NCBI RefSeq assembly: GCF_024362365.1
Contig: NZ_CP101464.1
Span: 2,790,001-2,854,000, forward strand
DNA: 64,000 nt
Source of the DNA: Janibacter sp. CX7
Lineage (GTDB): Bacteria > Actinomycetota > Actinomycetes > Actinomycetales > Dermatophilaceae
Direction of reading: 5' to 3'
This document shows, piece by piece, positions 42,385 to 51,311 of the stretch; position 1 is the first letter of the stretch, and each line of letters starts with the position of its first letter. Under the pieces are notes generated by a model. The model saw only the letters and a list, made by a program, of their open reading frames with translations. It was not told where the DNA came from and searched no databases. The position numbers and the translations under genes were made by a program.

Positions 42385-44499
42385 TCAGCCCCTCTCCTCG
42401 TCGTCGGCCATCCGCCCGGACCCGGGCCACCAGATGCGGTTGCCCAGGTCGGTGGCGAGCGCCGGCACGAGGACCGAGCGGGTGACGAGGGTGTCGAGCA
42501 GCACGCCGAAGGCGACGATGAAGGCGATCTGCGCGAGGAAGAGCAGCGGGATCACCCACAGGGCGGAGAAGGTCGCGGCGAGGACGACGCCGGCGCTGGT
42601 GATGACCCCGCCCGTGACCGCGACGGCCCGGCGCACCCCACGGCGGGTCCCGACGTGCAGCGACTCCTCCCGCGCACGCGTCATGAGGAAGATCGAGTAG
42701 TCGACAGCGAGGGCGACGAGGAAGACGAACCCGAGCACGGGTGTCGAGGGGTCGGCGCCCGGCTGGTCGAGGACGCGGGTGAAGAGCACCGCCGAGACCC
42801 CGAGGGTCGCGGCGAAGGTCAGCACGTTGACCACGACGAGCAGCACCGCCGCCGCGACCGACCGCAGCAGGGCCATGAGCACGAGGGTGACGACGAGCAG
42901 GATCGCGGGCACGACGACGCGGTAGTCGCGGATGCTCGCGTCGTCGGTGTCGACCGCGGTCGCGGTCGCGCCCCCGACGATGATGTCGGGGTCGACGTCG
43001 TGGAGCCCGGCGCGCAGGTCGCGGACGACGTCGCGCGCCTCGGGCGACTCGGACCCGACGGTCAGGGTTGCCGAGAGCAGGGTCGACCCCGACCCCGTCG
43101 TCGACTCCTGCGAGCGGATCTGCCCCGAGACGTCGTCGTGGTCGGCGAGGACCCCCTTCGCCTCGCGGACGGCCGCGTCGGGGACGACGACCTGGACGGG
43201 CCGCTGGTCTCCCCCGTCGAAGTGCCGGTCGAGGACGCGCTGACCGTCGACGGACTCAACGTCGGTCGTGAAGAACTGTGCCTGCGTGATGCCCTGGGTC
43301 GGGAAGGTGAGCGCCGCAGCCGCGGCGACGAGCAGCACGGCGGTCGTCACGACCCAGGTGATGCGGGGACGGGACGTCACGCGACGCGCCACACCGGACC
43401 AGAGCCGGTGCTGCGGGCGCGTGCCGCGTCGGGGCACGGACGGCCAGAAGGCGGCCCGGCCCAGCAGCGCGAGGGCCGCGGGGAGCAGGGTGAGCGAGGC
43501 GGTCATCGCCCCGGCGATGCCGAGGGCACCGACCGGCCCGAGGCCGGCGATGTTGCCGAGGTCGGACAAGAGCAGGCAGAGCAGGCCCGCGATGACGGTG
43601 CCGCCACTGGCCGCGACCGGCCCCAGGGTCTGGCGCCACGCGATGCGCAGGGCCGGCAGCGGGTCGGCCGCGTGCAGCTCCTCGCGGTAGCGCGCGACGA
43701 GCAGCAGCGAGTAGTCGGTCGCGGCGCCGACGACGAGGATGAAGAGGATGCCCTGGCTCTGGCCCGAGAGCTGGATCCAGTCGGCGGCGGCCATCGGGTG
43801 GATGAGCAGTGCCGCGAGCGCGAGCCCGAAGATGCTCGTGAGGAGCACGACGAAGGGGAGGACCGGGCTGCGGTAGACGACGAGCAGGATGACGAGCACG
43901 ACGGCGAGGGTGACGAGGAGCAGCAGCCCGTCGATGCCGGCGAAGGCCTCGCCGAGGTCGGCGGCGAAGCCCGCCGGGCCGGTCACCGCCACCGTGGCCT
44001 TGTCGACGTCCGGGGCCAGGCTGCCCCGCAGGTCGTCGACGAGCAGGTCGGAGATGCTCGTCTCGTCGACGGTCTCCTCGACGGCCGCTGCGTCGAGGCT
44101 GAGGACGACGATCGCCGCGTCGCCGTCCTCCGACGGGATCACCGGGATCCGTTGGGCGGCAAGGTAGTCCGCCACCGTCCCCGGCGCGGAGTCCAGCTGC
44201 TGACGCGGCAGCCGCTCGGCCCAGTCGCCGAGCTCGGCGAGCTGGTCACGCCTCAGCCCACCCTCGGCCTCCACGGCCACGATGAGCGGCAGCGTGGAAT
44301 CGGCCTCGAAGTCCGGGAGCTGCTCGGCCACGCGGGTCGACTCGGCGGACTGCGGGAGGAAGGAGGCCTGGTCGTTGTCCTGCACGCTCGACAGCTGGCC
44401 GACGAGCGGCCCGCCCACCGCCCCCACGGCGAACCAGAGCACGATGACGAGGCCGGCGAGGAGGCGGGGCAGCACGCTGGGGCGCGAGAGGGAGGACAT
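42385..44499 (-). CDS. MMPL family transporter
   Basis: A 704-residue transporter starting at ATG 44499. Two six-helix halves carry the relay motifs VVGAATDYSLLLVARYREEL and LVALAVDYSIFLMTRAREES. It resembles the YdfJ/actII-3-like branch. It is not closely similar to the MMPL protein at 35619. No regulator is adjacent; its promoter region holds palindromes N and O. The substrate is unknown. Confidence 0.9.
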   Translation of the reverse strand: MSSLSRPSVLPRLLAGLVIVLWFAVGAVGGPLVGQLSSVQDNDQASFLPQSAESTRVAEQLPDFEADSTLPLIVAVEAEGGLRRDQLAELGDWAERLPRQQLDSAPGTVADYLAAQRIPVIPSEDGDAAIVVLSLDAAAVEETVDETSISDLLVDDLRGSLAPDVDKATVAVTGPAGFAADLGEAFAGIDGLLLLVTLAVVLVILLVVYRSPVLPFVVLLTSIFGLALAALLIHPMAAADWIQLSGQSQGILFILVVGAATDYSLLLVARYREELHAADPLPALRIAWRQTLGPVAASGGTVIAGLLCLLLSDLGNIAGLGPVGALGIAGAMTASLTLLPAALALLGRAAFWPSVPRRGTRPQHRLWSGVARRVTSRPRITWVVTTAVLLVAAAAALTFPTQGITQAQFFTTDVESVDGQRVLDRHFDGGDQRPVQVVVPDAAVREAKGVLADHDDVSGQIRSQESTTGSGSTLLSATLTVGSESPEARDVVRDLRAGLHDVDPDIIVGGATATAVDTDDASIRDYRVVVPAILLVVTLVLMALLRSVAAAVLLVVVNVLTFAATLGVSAVLFTRVLDQPGADPSTPVLGFVFLVALAVDYSIFLMTRAREESLHVGTRRGVRRAVAVTGGVITSAGVVLAATFSALWVIPLLFLAQIAFIVAFGVLLDTLVTRSVLVPALATDLGNRIWWPGSGRMADDEERG

Positions 44500-44544
44500 G
44501 CCCAAACCTTAGACGAACATTGGACACAACTCTACGGTCGGCCC

Positions 44545-44570
44545 AACCCTGCAAAACCCCAGGGTCCTGC
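44545..44570. repeat. Truncated CCTAGG-family palindrome, copy N
   Basis: AACCCTGCAAAACCCC and AGGGTCCTGC: the core has drifted to CCCAGGG and the last six bases of the right arm are missing. Copy O follows 32 bp later rather than the usual 42. Confidence 0.8.
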
Positions 44571-44576
44571 GCTCCG

Positions 44577-44608
44577 AACCCTGCAAGACCCTAGGGTTTT
44601 GCAGGGTT
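44577..44608. repeat. 32-bp CCTAGG palindrome, copy O
   Basis: Full element, AACCCTGCAAGACCCTAG and GGTTTTGCAGGGTT, between the MMPL gene and the first SGNH hydrolase. Confidence 0.9.
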
Positions 44609-44642
44609 CGGAGCGGAGGCGCAAGGGCGGCTGCGGCGCGCC

Positions 44643-45716
44643 TCAGCGCATGGCCGCGCTCAGCGCCGACGCCGAGGCGGTGTAGCCCTCGACCGTCGGG
44701 TGCACCCACTCGGGCAGCTCACGCCCGGGGGCGAGGACGGGCACGAGCCAGGCCTGGGTGTTGTCTGGGACGGAGCGCGGGTCGAGCCCGTGCGCCATGC
44801 CGCCCCACGCGGGCTTGACGTCGACGAAGGTGAACCCACCCCGACCCTTCGCGCTCGCGTCGAGCTCGGCGACCCCTTCGCGCTGGAGCTCGTCGCCGCG
44901 GCGCTGCAGCTCGTCGAGCGCGGCGCCGGCATCGTAGGTCGGTGCGGCCTCGGGGATGCCGTAGCTGTCGGTGTTGAGCAGGTGGGGGTAGCCGAGGAGG
45001 TAGACGTGCGCATTGCCCCGCGACTTCTCCCGGATCGCGGCGAGCGCCTCGGCCGTGTCGTCCTTCAGCGCGGGCAGGGTCGCGTTGGCCGCGTCCATCG
45101 TCGTGCGGCAGCCGCTCGGGGAGCGCAGCACCATGCACTGCAGGACGATCGTGCTGAAGCCGATGTCGTTGCCGCCGACGGTCAGGAAGACCGCATCGGT
45201 CTGCGGGGTCACCGACTCGACCTGGGGCGCGGCCGTCAGCTGGCAGCTGACCGTCGCGGTGAGCTGCCGGCCCGTCGGTGCGCTGCTCGTGACGGTCTGC
45301 TCGTAGTACCAGTCCGGCTGGGCGGGCGTGCCGCACAGGGCGTCGGCCTCGGCCCGCTGCAGCCACTTGCGCTGCTGGACGGCCGCCGTGCCGCTCACCT
45401 CGTAGGTCGCCGTCCGCACAAAGGGGGACCCCAGGGCGCGCGGCTGCGTGATGTCGGCGACGACGCCACCGCTGCACGCGGCATTGGTCAGGTTCGCACC
45501 GTCCTGCGCGGCCACCTTGGCCGCGTAGTTGTCGGGCGAGCGCCAGCAGGTGCGCTCGGTGTAGGTGCCCGCGCCGTTGCCGGCCGAGTATGAGTCACCG
45601 AGCACGACGTAGTCGGGCGAAGGGGGCGCCGCACCGGCCGGGAGGGCCGTCCCGATGCCCGCCGCGAGGGCGGCGAGAGCGGTGGCGATGGACAGGGTGC
45701 GACGACGTCGGCGCAT
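44643..45716 (-). CDS. Secreted SGNH/GDSL hydrolase 1
   Basis: A 357-residue esterase/lipase with a signal peptide (MRRRRRTLSIATALAAL ... AGAAP). Block I is VVLGDSYSAGNGAGTY (nucleophile Ser) and block III is VGGNDIGFS. The catalytic His is in EWVHPT, where Glu stands at the usual Asp position three residues before it. Six Cys suggest disulphides. It resembles actinobacterial extracellular lipases. A paralog lies immediately upstream on the same strand (96-bp gap), a tandem duplication. Ribosome site GGAGG. Confidence 0.9.
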   Translation of the reverse strand: MRRRRRTLSIATALAALAAGIGTALPAGAAPPSPDYVVLGDSYSAGNGAGTYTERTCWRSPDNYAAKVAAQDGANLTNAACSGGVVADITQPRALGSPFVRTATYEVSGTAAVQQRKWLQRAEADALCGTPAQPDWYYEQTVTSSAPTGRQLTATVSCQLTAAPQVESVTPQTDAVFLTVGGNDIGFSTIVLQCMVLRSPSGCRTTMDAANATLPALKDDTAEALAAIREKSRGNAHVYLLGYPHLLNTDSYGIPEAAPTYDAGAALDELQRRGDELQREGVAELDASAKGRGGFTFVDVKPAWGGMAHGLDPRSVPDNTQAWLVPVLAPGRELPEWVHPTVEGYTASASALSAAMR

Positions 45717-45812
45717 GGTGACCTCCTGGTGGCCGCTCCCCGTCGAGCGGCTGGTGACTCGAGAGTAATCGCCGGGGCGGGCCGGCAGTGGCTAGAGCCC
45801 GCCCCCAGCGAC

Positions 45813-46883
45813 TCAGCGCATCGCGTCGGCAAGCGCCAGCGCGCTCGCACCCCAACCCGCGGCGGTCGGGTGGACGAACTCCTTGAGCTCGCGCCCCGGC
45901 GAGAGGACCGGGACGAGCCAGGCATCGCTGTTGTCCGCGACGACGTGCGGGTCGATCCCGTGCGTGTAGCCACCCCAGTCACGCTTGACGTCGACGAAGG
46001 TGAACCCACCCCGGCCACCGTTGGCCCGGGACAGCTCCGTCATCGCCGCCCGCTGCAGGGTGTCGCCGCGCAGCTGCATCCGCGAGAGCTCATTCCCTGC
46101 GTCATAGGTCGAGCCCAGGCGGAAGTTGTCGGTGTTGATCAGGTGCGGGTAGCCCAGCAGGTAGACGTGCGCACGCCCGCCGGAGCGGTCGTGGACCGCC
46201 TGCAGTGTCTCCTTGGTCTCCTGCTTCAGCGACGTCAGCTGGGCGTTCGCCGCGTCGATGCGCGCCTTGCAGCTTCCCGCCGCGCGCAGCACGAGGCAGT
46301 CGATGACGATCGAGGTGAAGCCCACGTCGTTGCCGCCCGTGGTGACGAAGACGGCGTCCGTCGAACGGTCGACCGCGTTGATCTGCGGTGCGGCCTGCAG
46401 CTGGCAGCGGACCGTCGCGGTGTAGAGGTCGCCGGCCGACGCGCTCGAGCTGATGGTGTAGACGTAGGAGAAGTCCGACTGGGCCGGGGTGCCGCAGAAC
46501 TGGTCGGCCTTCGCCTTCGCCAGCCACTGGGCTCGGGCGTCGACCGCGCCCGCCGGGATCCGATAGGTGCGCGTGCGCCACGAGGGAGAGCCGAGATCGC
46601 GCGGCTCGAGGATGTCAGCGGTCACACCGCCGCTGCATGCCGCATTGGTGTAGGTCGCGCCCTTGAGCTGGGCGACCCGGGCGCCGTAGTTGTTCGGCGA
46701 GCGCCAGCAGGTCTTCTCCACGTAGCTGCCCGCGCCATTGCCCGAGGAGAAGGAGTCGCCGAGCTGGACGAAGTGCTGCGGCGACTCGACCGAGCCGCCG
46801 GGGACGGCGTTCGAGGGGCTCGCTCCGACGGTGGCCACCACGGCGGCGACGGCGGTGACGACGGACAGAGCGCGAACGCGCAT
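45813..46883 (-). CDS. Secreted SGNH/GDSL hydrolase 2
   Basis: A 356-residue paralog of the preceding gene: VQLGDSFSSGNGAGSYVEKTCWRSPNNY, TTGGNDVGFTS and EFVHPTAAG, with the same Cys pattern and length. Signal peptide MRVRALSVVTAVAAVVATVGASPSNA. By eye roughly half the residues are identical to copy 1, so the duplication is old. Both likely cleave lipids or esters outside the cell. Confidence 0.9.
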   Translation of the reverse strand: MRVRALSVVTAVAAVVATVGASPSNAVPGGSVESPQHFVQLGDSFSSGNGAGSYVEKTCWRSPNNYGARVAQLKGATYTNAACSGGVTADILEPRDLGSPSWRTRTYRIPAGAVDARAQWLAKAKADQFCGTPAQSDFSYVYTISSSASAGDLYTATVRCQLQAAPQINAVDRSTDAVFVTTGGNDVGFTSIVIDCLVLRAAGSCKARIDAANAQLTSLKQETKETLQAVHDRSGGRAHVYLLGYPHLINTDNFRLGSTYDAGNELSRMQLRGDTLQRAAMTELSRANGGRGGFTFVDVKRDWGGYTHGIDPHVVADNSDAWLVPVLSPGRELKEFVHPTAAGWGASALALADAMR

Positions 46884-47027
46884 GACTTCCTCCCGGGCTG
46901 AGCCGGTCGTCGACGACCAGCAGTTACTCGACGGTAACTACGGCTCGGGTGACGTGCATGACGAGGCGCGCGGCGTCTCGGGATGCGGGAAGGCGCAGGC
47001 GGGCCCCCTTCGCCCGGAGGCCTGGGC

Positions 47028-47882
47028 TCAGGCCAGGCGCACGAGCGCTGAGGGGTCCTCCTGCGGGAGCCGGCCCTCGGTGAGCGTGGCGGTGACGACC
47101 TGACGGTTGAAGGTCGTACGGCCACCGCGCGTGGTGAGGAAGGCGGTGTCGGCCGCGTCGCGGCCGGTGGCGATGCGGACCATCGCCTCGCGGGGGGCCA
47201 GTCGGGTCGCGTCGACGATGTGCCACGCGTCGTCGACCCAGGCCTCGGCCACGGCGTGGAAGTCCATCGGCTGCAGCCCCGGGGCGTAGACCGAGACGAG
47301 CCGCGCGGGGGTGCCGAGCGCCCGCAGCAGGGCGACGACGACGTGCGCGAAGTCGCGGCACACTCCCGAGGCCTGGAGGATCGAGTCGACGGCGCCGTCG
47401 GTGCCCCGGCTCGACCCGGAGATGTAGGCCATGTGCGTGTTGACCCACTCGCCGACGGCATTGACCCGCTCGATCCCGGACTGGCTCGGGAAGAGCCGAG
47501 CAGCCATGGGCGCCAGTCGATCCGACTCGGCGTAGCGGCTCGGGCGGGTGAAGACCCAGCGGTCGAAGTCGATCTCACGCCCCACCTGGTCACCCGTCGG
47601 CCTGGTGATGTCGACAACCGCGCGATAGGTCACCTCTAGCCAGCCGTCGCCCACCTCGTCGACGACGTGCAGCCGAGTGCCGTGGTTGCCGGCAAGCTCT
47701 CGCGCCTCGACCTGCTTGCCACCCGCGTGGATGAGGATCTCCTCCTCGAGGATGTCGTGCGCAGCGGACACGGCGAAGGAGAGGAGCGCCTCGCGGACTC
47801 CGGTCGTGCCGTAGGCGAACTTGGTCCCCACGGTGGCGGTGAGCGGCGTGGGGTCGGCGTCGACGATCGCGAGGTCGGTCAT
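47028..47882 (-). CDS. Transglutaminase-like cysteine protease
   Basis: A 284-residue cytosolic protein (start 47882). An N-terminal beta domain precedes the transglutaminase core with the triad Cys in SGVCRDFAHVVVALLRALG, His in MDFHAVAEAWVDDAWHIVDAT and the following Asp. Such bacterial transglutaminase-like proteins are probable proteases or amidases. No ATP-grasp or circularly-permuted partner is near, so the pathway is unknown. Confidence 0.88.
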   Translation of the reverse strand: MTDLAIVDADPTPLTATVGTKFAYGTTGVREALLSFAVSAAHDILEEEILIHAGGKQVEARELAGNHGTRLHVVDEVGDGWLEVTYRAVVDITRPTGDQVGREIDFDRWVFTRPSRYAESDRLAPMAARLFPSQSGIERVNAVGEWVNTHMAYISGSSRGTDGAVDSILQASGVCRDFAHVVVALLRALGTPARLVSVYAPGLQPMDFHAVAEAWVDDAWHIVDATRLAPREAMVRIATGRDAADTAFLTTRGGRTTFNRQVVTATLTEGRLPQEDPSALVRLA

Positions 47883-47938
47883 GGACCCATGGGACCGCGC
47901 CGGGGCGGCTGGCGTCAAAGCGAAGGGGGCGGGGGGGC

Positions 47939-48289
47939 TCAGCCGGCAGGGGCGACCGCGAGCAGGGTCGACAGGGCGCCGAGGGCCTCGGGGTTGATCC
48001 AGTAGTAGACGAAGGTGCCGCGGCGCTCGCAGTCGACGAGCCCGGCCTCGCGCAGCAGCTTGAGGTGGTGCGAGATCGTGCCCGACGACAGGTCGAAGGC
48101 CGGGGTGATCTCGCAGACGCACAGCTCGGGCTGCGCGGCGATCATCGAGACCATGCGCAGCCGGACCGGGTCGCCGAGCGCCTTGAAGACCGGCGCCAGA
48201 CGGGCCGCGTCGGCCTCGGTGACGGGCGAGGTCGCCAGCCCGCAGCAGGTCACGGCCTGCTCACCGGGGACCGACTCGAGGATGCTCAC
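47939..48289 (-). CDS. arsR: Arsenical-responsive repressor ArsR
   Basis: A 116-residue winged-helix repressor. The metalloid site is ELCVCEI at the start of the recognition region, followed by LSSGTISHHLKLLREAGLV. An additional CC lies near the N-terminus (TCCGLA). It binds As(III) through the Cys and leaves the operator, inducing the divergent arsM-acr3-arsC operon. Confidence 0.93.
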   Translation of the reverse strand: MSILESVPGEQAVTCCGLATSPVTEADAARLAPVFKALGDPVRLRMVSMIAAQPELCVCEITPAFDLSSGTISHHLKLLREAGLVDCERRGTFVYYWINPEALGALSTLLAVAPAG

Positions 48290-48295
48290 GGGCTT

Positions 48296-48314
48296 ATCTT
48301 GACATATCTCAAAT
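48296..48314. promoter_or_regulatory. Candidate ArsR operator
   Basis: ATCTTGACATATCTCAAAT has TTGA/TCAA arms of the kind ArsR proteins bind and also offers a TTGACA -35-like hexamer. It starts seven bases upstream of the arsR ATG, in the 83-bp divergent region. ATCAA and TTGAT half-sites recur further towards arsM. Confidence 0.55.
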
Positions 48315-48372
48315 CAACGGGCCATGCTGGCCACGGCAGTTGATTCGACATCCATCGAAGCAGGAGCTTCTC

Positions 48373-49212
48373 GTGATCCCCACGACCCCCACCCGCGACG
48401 CCGTGCGCGAGCGCTATGCCGCTGCCGCCCGGTCCCACCTCACGGGAGACGCCAGCCCGTGCTGCAGCGGGTCCAGCCCCGGGGGCGAACCCGACCCGAT
48501 CACCGTCGGTCTCTACGAGGGGACGGACTCCCCTTCGGACGCGGCACTCGCAGCCTCGCTCGGGTGCGGCAACCCGACGGCCCTCGCCGACCTCTCCCCC
48601 GGCGAGGACGTCCTCGACCTGGGCTCCGGCGGCGGTCTCGACGTGCTGCTCTCCGCGCGCCGCGTCGGCCCCACCGGCACCGCGACCGGGCTCGACATGA
48701 CTGACGAGATGCTCGAGCTCGCCCGCCGCAACCAGGCCGAGGCCGGCATCGCCAATGCGCGCTTCGTCCGTGGCCGGATCGAGGCCATCCCGCTCGATGA
48801 CGCGAGCGTCGACGTCGTCATCTCCAACTGCGTCATCAACCTCAGCGCGGACAAGGACGCCGTGATCCGTGAGGCGCACCGCGTGCTGCGGCCGGGCGGA
48901 CGCTTCGCCGTCGCCGACATCGTGCTGCTGCGCGAGCTCCCCGCCCAGCTCACCGGCATCGTCGGGCTGTGGACGGGCTGCATCTCGGGGGCCCTGCTCG
49001 ACGTCGACTACGTCGAGCACCTCACTGCCGCAGGCTTCGAGGAGGCCTCCGTCGAGGTGACGCGCACCTACGACCGGGCCGAGCTCGTGCGCCTGGCCGA
49101 CCTGCTCGACGGGCAACTGCCGCAGGGCTGGACGCTCGAGCAGGTCGTCGACGCCCTCGACGGGTCCTTCGCCAGCGCCTTCGTCCGCGCGAGCAAGGCC
49201 GCCCCGCAGTGA
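48373..49212 (+). CDS. arsM: Arsenite methyltransferase
   Basis: A 279-residue SAM enzyme starting at GTG 48373 with AGGAG upstream. It has PCCSGSS, GCGNP, the SAM motif [50 protein letters not shown] and TGCISGAL. The Cys of the C-terminal pair bind As(III). It methylates arsenite to volatile or less bound forms. Overlaps acr3 by four bases. Confidence 0.93.
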   Translation: MIPTTPTRDAVRERYAAAARSHLTGDASPCCSGSSPGGEPDPITVGLYEGTDSPSDAALAASLGCGNPTALADLSPGEDVLDLGSGGGLDVLLSARRVGPTGTATGLDMTDEMLELARRNQAEAGIANARFVRGRIEAIPLDDASVDVVISNCVINLSADKDAVIREAHRVLRPGGRFAVADIVLLRELPAQLTGIVGLWTGCISGALLDVDYVEHLTAAGFEEASVEVTRTYDRAELVRLADLLDGQLPQGWTLEQVVDALDGSFASAFVRASKAAPQ

Positions 49213-50291
49213 GCGTCGACACCGCACCAGCGCAGGCGCCCGCCCGCCTGTCGACCCTCGACCGGTGGCTGCCGGCGTGGATCGGGCTGGCCATGGTCGC
49301 CGGACTCCTCCTCGGCCGGCTCGTCCCCGGCCTCGGTGACCTGCTGAGCGCCATCGAGGTCGACGGGATCTCACTGCCGATCGCCCTCGGCCTGCTCGTG
49401 ATGATGTACCCGGTGCTGGCCAAGGTCCGCTACGACCGGCTCGACACCGTGACGAGCGACCGGCGGCTGCTCGGGTCCTCGCTGCTGCTCAACTGGGTCG
49501 TCGGGCCGGCGCTGATGTTCGCCCTCGCCTGGCTGCTCCTCCCCGACCTGCCGGAGTACCGCACCGGCCTGATCATCGTCGGGCTCGCCCGCTGCATCGC
49601 CATGGTCATCATCTGGAACGACCTGGCCTGCGGCGACCGCGACGCCGCCGCCGTCCTCGTGGCGCTCAACTCGCTCTTCCAGGTCGTCGCCTTCGCCGGG
49701 CTCGGCTGGTTCTACCTGTCGGTCCTACCCGGCTGGCTCGGCCTCGAGCAGGCCGACCTCGACGTCTCCGCCTGGCAGATCGCGAAGTCCGTGATGATCT
49801 TCCTCGGCATCCCCCTGCTCGCCGGTTACCTCTCCCGACGCATCGGCGAGCGCCGTTGGGGGCGAAGGGAGTACGAGCAGACCTTCCTGCCGAAGGTCGG
49901 GCCGTGGGCCCTCTACGGGTTGCTCTTCACGATCGTCGTCCTCTTCGCCCTGCAGGGCGAGGCGATCACCTCACGGCCCCTAGACGTCGCCCGGATCGCG
50001 CTGCCGCTGCTCGCCTACTTCGCCCTCATGTGGGGCGCGGGCTATCTGCTCGGGCGGGCGCTCGGCATGGGCTACGAGCGCACGACGACGCTCGCCTTCA
50101 CCGCGGCGGGCAACAACTTCGAGCTGGCCATCGCCGTCGCCATCGCGACCTTCGGCGCGACGAGCGGCCAGGCCCTCGCCGGCGTCGTCGGCCCGCTCAT
50201 CGAGGTCCCCGTCCTCGTCGGCCTCGTCTACGTCAGCCTCGCCCTGCGCCGACGTCTCCCCTCCCCTTCGTCCCTGCAGGAGTCCCGATGA
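49209..50291 (+). CDS. acr3: Arsenite efflux permease ACR3
   Basis: A 360-residue, ten-helix exporter from GTG 49209. The conserved Cys lies in GLARCIAMVIIWNDLACGD, and AAGNNFELAIAVAIATFG is a family hallmark. It pumps As(III) out with the proton motive force. It is co-translated with arsM upstream (GTGA overlap) and arsC downstream (ATGA overlap). Confidence 0.95.
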   Translation: MSVDTAPAQAPARLSTLDRWLPAWIGLAMVAGLLLGRLVPGLGDLLSAIEVDGISLPIALGLLVMMYPVLAKVRYDRLDTVTSDRRLLGSSLLLNWVVGPALMFALAWLLLPDLPEYRTGLIIVGLARCIAMVIIWNDLACGDRDAAAVLVALNSLFQVVAFAGLGWFYLSVLPGWLGLEQADLDVSAWQIAKSVMIFLGIPLLAGYLSRRIGERRWGRREYEQTFLPKVGPWALYGLLFTIVVLFALQGEAITSRPLDVARIALPLLAYFALMWGAGYLLGRALGMGYERTTTLAFTAAGNNFELAIAVAIATFGATSGQALAGVVGPLIEVPVLVGLVYVSLALRRRLPSPSSLQESR

Positions 50292-50680
50292 CCGCCTCCG
50301 TCCTCTATGTCTGCGTGCACAACGCCGGCCGCTCGCAGATGGCCGCGGCCTACACACGGGCCCTGTCCCGAGGTGCCGTCGAGGTGCGCTCCGCCGGCTC
50401 CGCGCCCGCCGACTCGATCAACCCCGCCGTCCACGCAGCGATGCTCGAGGAGGGCATCGACCTGTCCACCGAGCGGCCCAAGGTGCTGACCACCGACGCC
50501 GTGCAGGCCAGCGACGTCGTCATCACGATGGGGTGCGGCGACGCCTGCCCGATCTTCCCCGGCAAGCGCTACGAGGACTGGCAGCTCGACGACCCCGCCG
50601 GGCAGGGCGTCGAGGCGGTGCGGCCGATCCGCGACGAGATCAAGGGCCGGGTACGGGAGCTGCTCGAGTCGCTCGGGTAG
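50288..50680 (+). CDS. arsC: Arsenate reductase, LMW-phosphatase type
   Basis: A 130-residue reductase. The P-loop is CVHNAGRSQMA (CX5R), and redox Cys lie in MGCGDACPIFPG. DWQLDDPAGQG carries the general acid. It reduces arsenate to arsenite for Acr3, using thioredoxin or mycothiol. Last gene of the ars operon; REP-like R4 begins two bases after its stop. Confidence 0.94.
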   Translation: MTASVLYVCVHNAGRSQMAAAYTRALSRGAVEVRSAGSAPADSINPAVHAAMLEEGIDLSTERPKVLTTDAVQASDVVITMGCGDACPIFPGKRYEDWQLDDPAGQGVEAVRPIRDEIKGRVRELLESLG

Positions 50681-50681
50681 G

Positions 50682-50717
50682 TGGCTTCGAGGCTCGCTGG
50701 CGCTCGCACCTCAGCCA
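50682..50717. repeat. REP-like repeat R4, covarying ends
   Basis: TGGCTTCGAGGCTCGC ... GCTCGCACCTCAGCCA. The TGGTC/GACCA ends of R1-R3 are replaced by TGGCT/AGCCA, a compensatory change. It overlaps the last codons of the convergent YbaK-type gene. Confidence 0.8.
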
Positions 50718-51253
50718 GCGGGGGCGGGGAGCGCCAGGGCGAGGACCTCGGCACTCGACAGCGCCGCGAGCTCGGCGGCGTCGACGAGCAGCTTGGAGCC
50801 GCGCACCCCCGACCCGATGACGACCTCGTCGGCAGCGACGACCGCCTCGTCGACGAGGACCGGCCACGCCTCGGGCAGCCCCACGGGGGTGATGCCGCCG
50901 TACTCCATGCCGGTGATCTCCACCGCCTCGCCCATCGGGGCGAAAGAGATCTTGCGCGCGTCGACGTGCCGGCGCACGACGCCGTTGATGTCCGCCCGGT
51001 CCGTCGCGAGGACGAGGACCGCGGCATGCCGGGTCTCCCCTCCCCTTCGCCCCGCGACGACGACGCAGTTGGCGGAGAACTGCGGCGGCGACGCATAGGC
51101 CTCGCAGAAGTCGGCGGTGTCCGCCAGCCCGGGGTCGATCTCGGCCACGCGGGCCGAGGGGACGGCCGCGATCGCGGCGGCGACGGGCGCGGCGAGCAGA
51201 TCCGTGCGCTCGGCCGCCGGAGTCCAGGTCAGGGTGCCGGCTGCGGTGCTCAT
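50711..51253 (-). CDS. YbaK/ProX-type aminoacyl-tRNA deacylase
   Basis: A 180-residue protein with the YbaK fold: 'ADFCEAYASPPQFSANCVVVAGRRGGETRHAAVLVLATDRADINGVVRRHV' and 'GMEYGGITPVGLPEAWPVLVDEAV' with the conserved G.TP loop. Relatives hydrolyse misacylated tRNAs. Its last codons fall within repeat R4, so the C-terminus (LALPAPAG) has been shaped by the repeat. Confidence 0.85.
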   Translation of the reverse strand: MSTAAGTLTWTPAAERTDLLAAPVAAAIAAVPSARVAEIDPGLADTADFCEAYASPPQFSANCVVVAGRRGGETRHAAVLVLATDRADINGVVRRHVDARKISFAPMGEAVEITGMEYGGITPVGLPEAWPVLVDEAVVAADEVVIGSGVRGSKLLVDAAELAALSSAEVLALALPAPAG

Positions 51254-51311
51254 CCCTCGACTCTAGGCCCCGCCCGGCCTACCCTGACCGGGGACCACGA
51301 GGAGGTGGCCG

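Noticed and set aside
9399..44608. CCTAGG palindromes as plain intrinsic terminators
   Set aside because: Copies lie inside cydC and cydD coding sequence and upstream of genes, and they lack a loop and U-tract.
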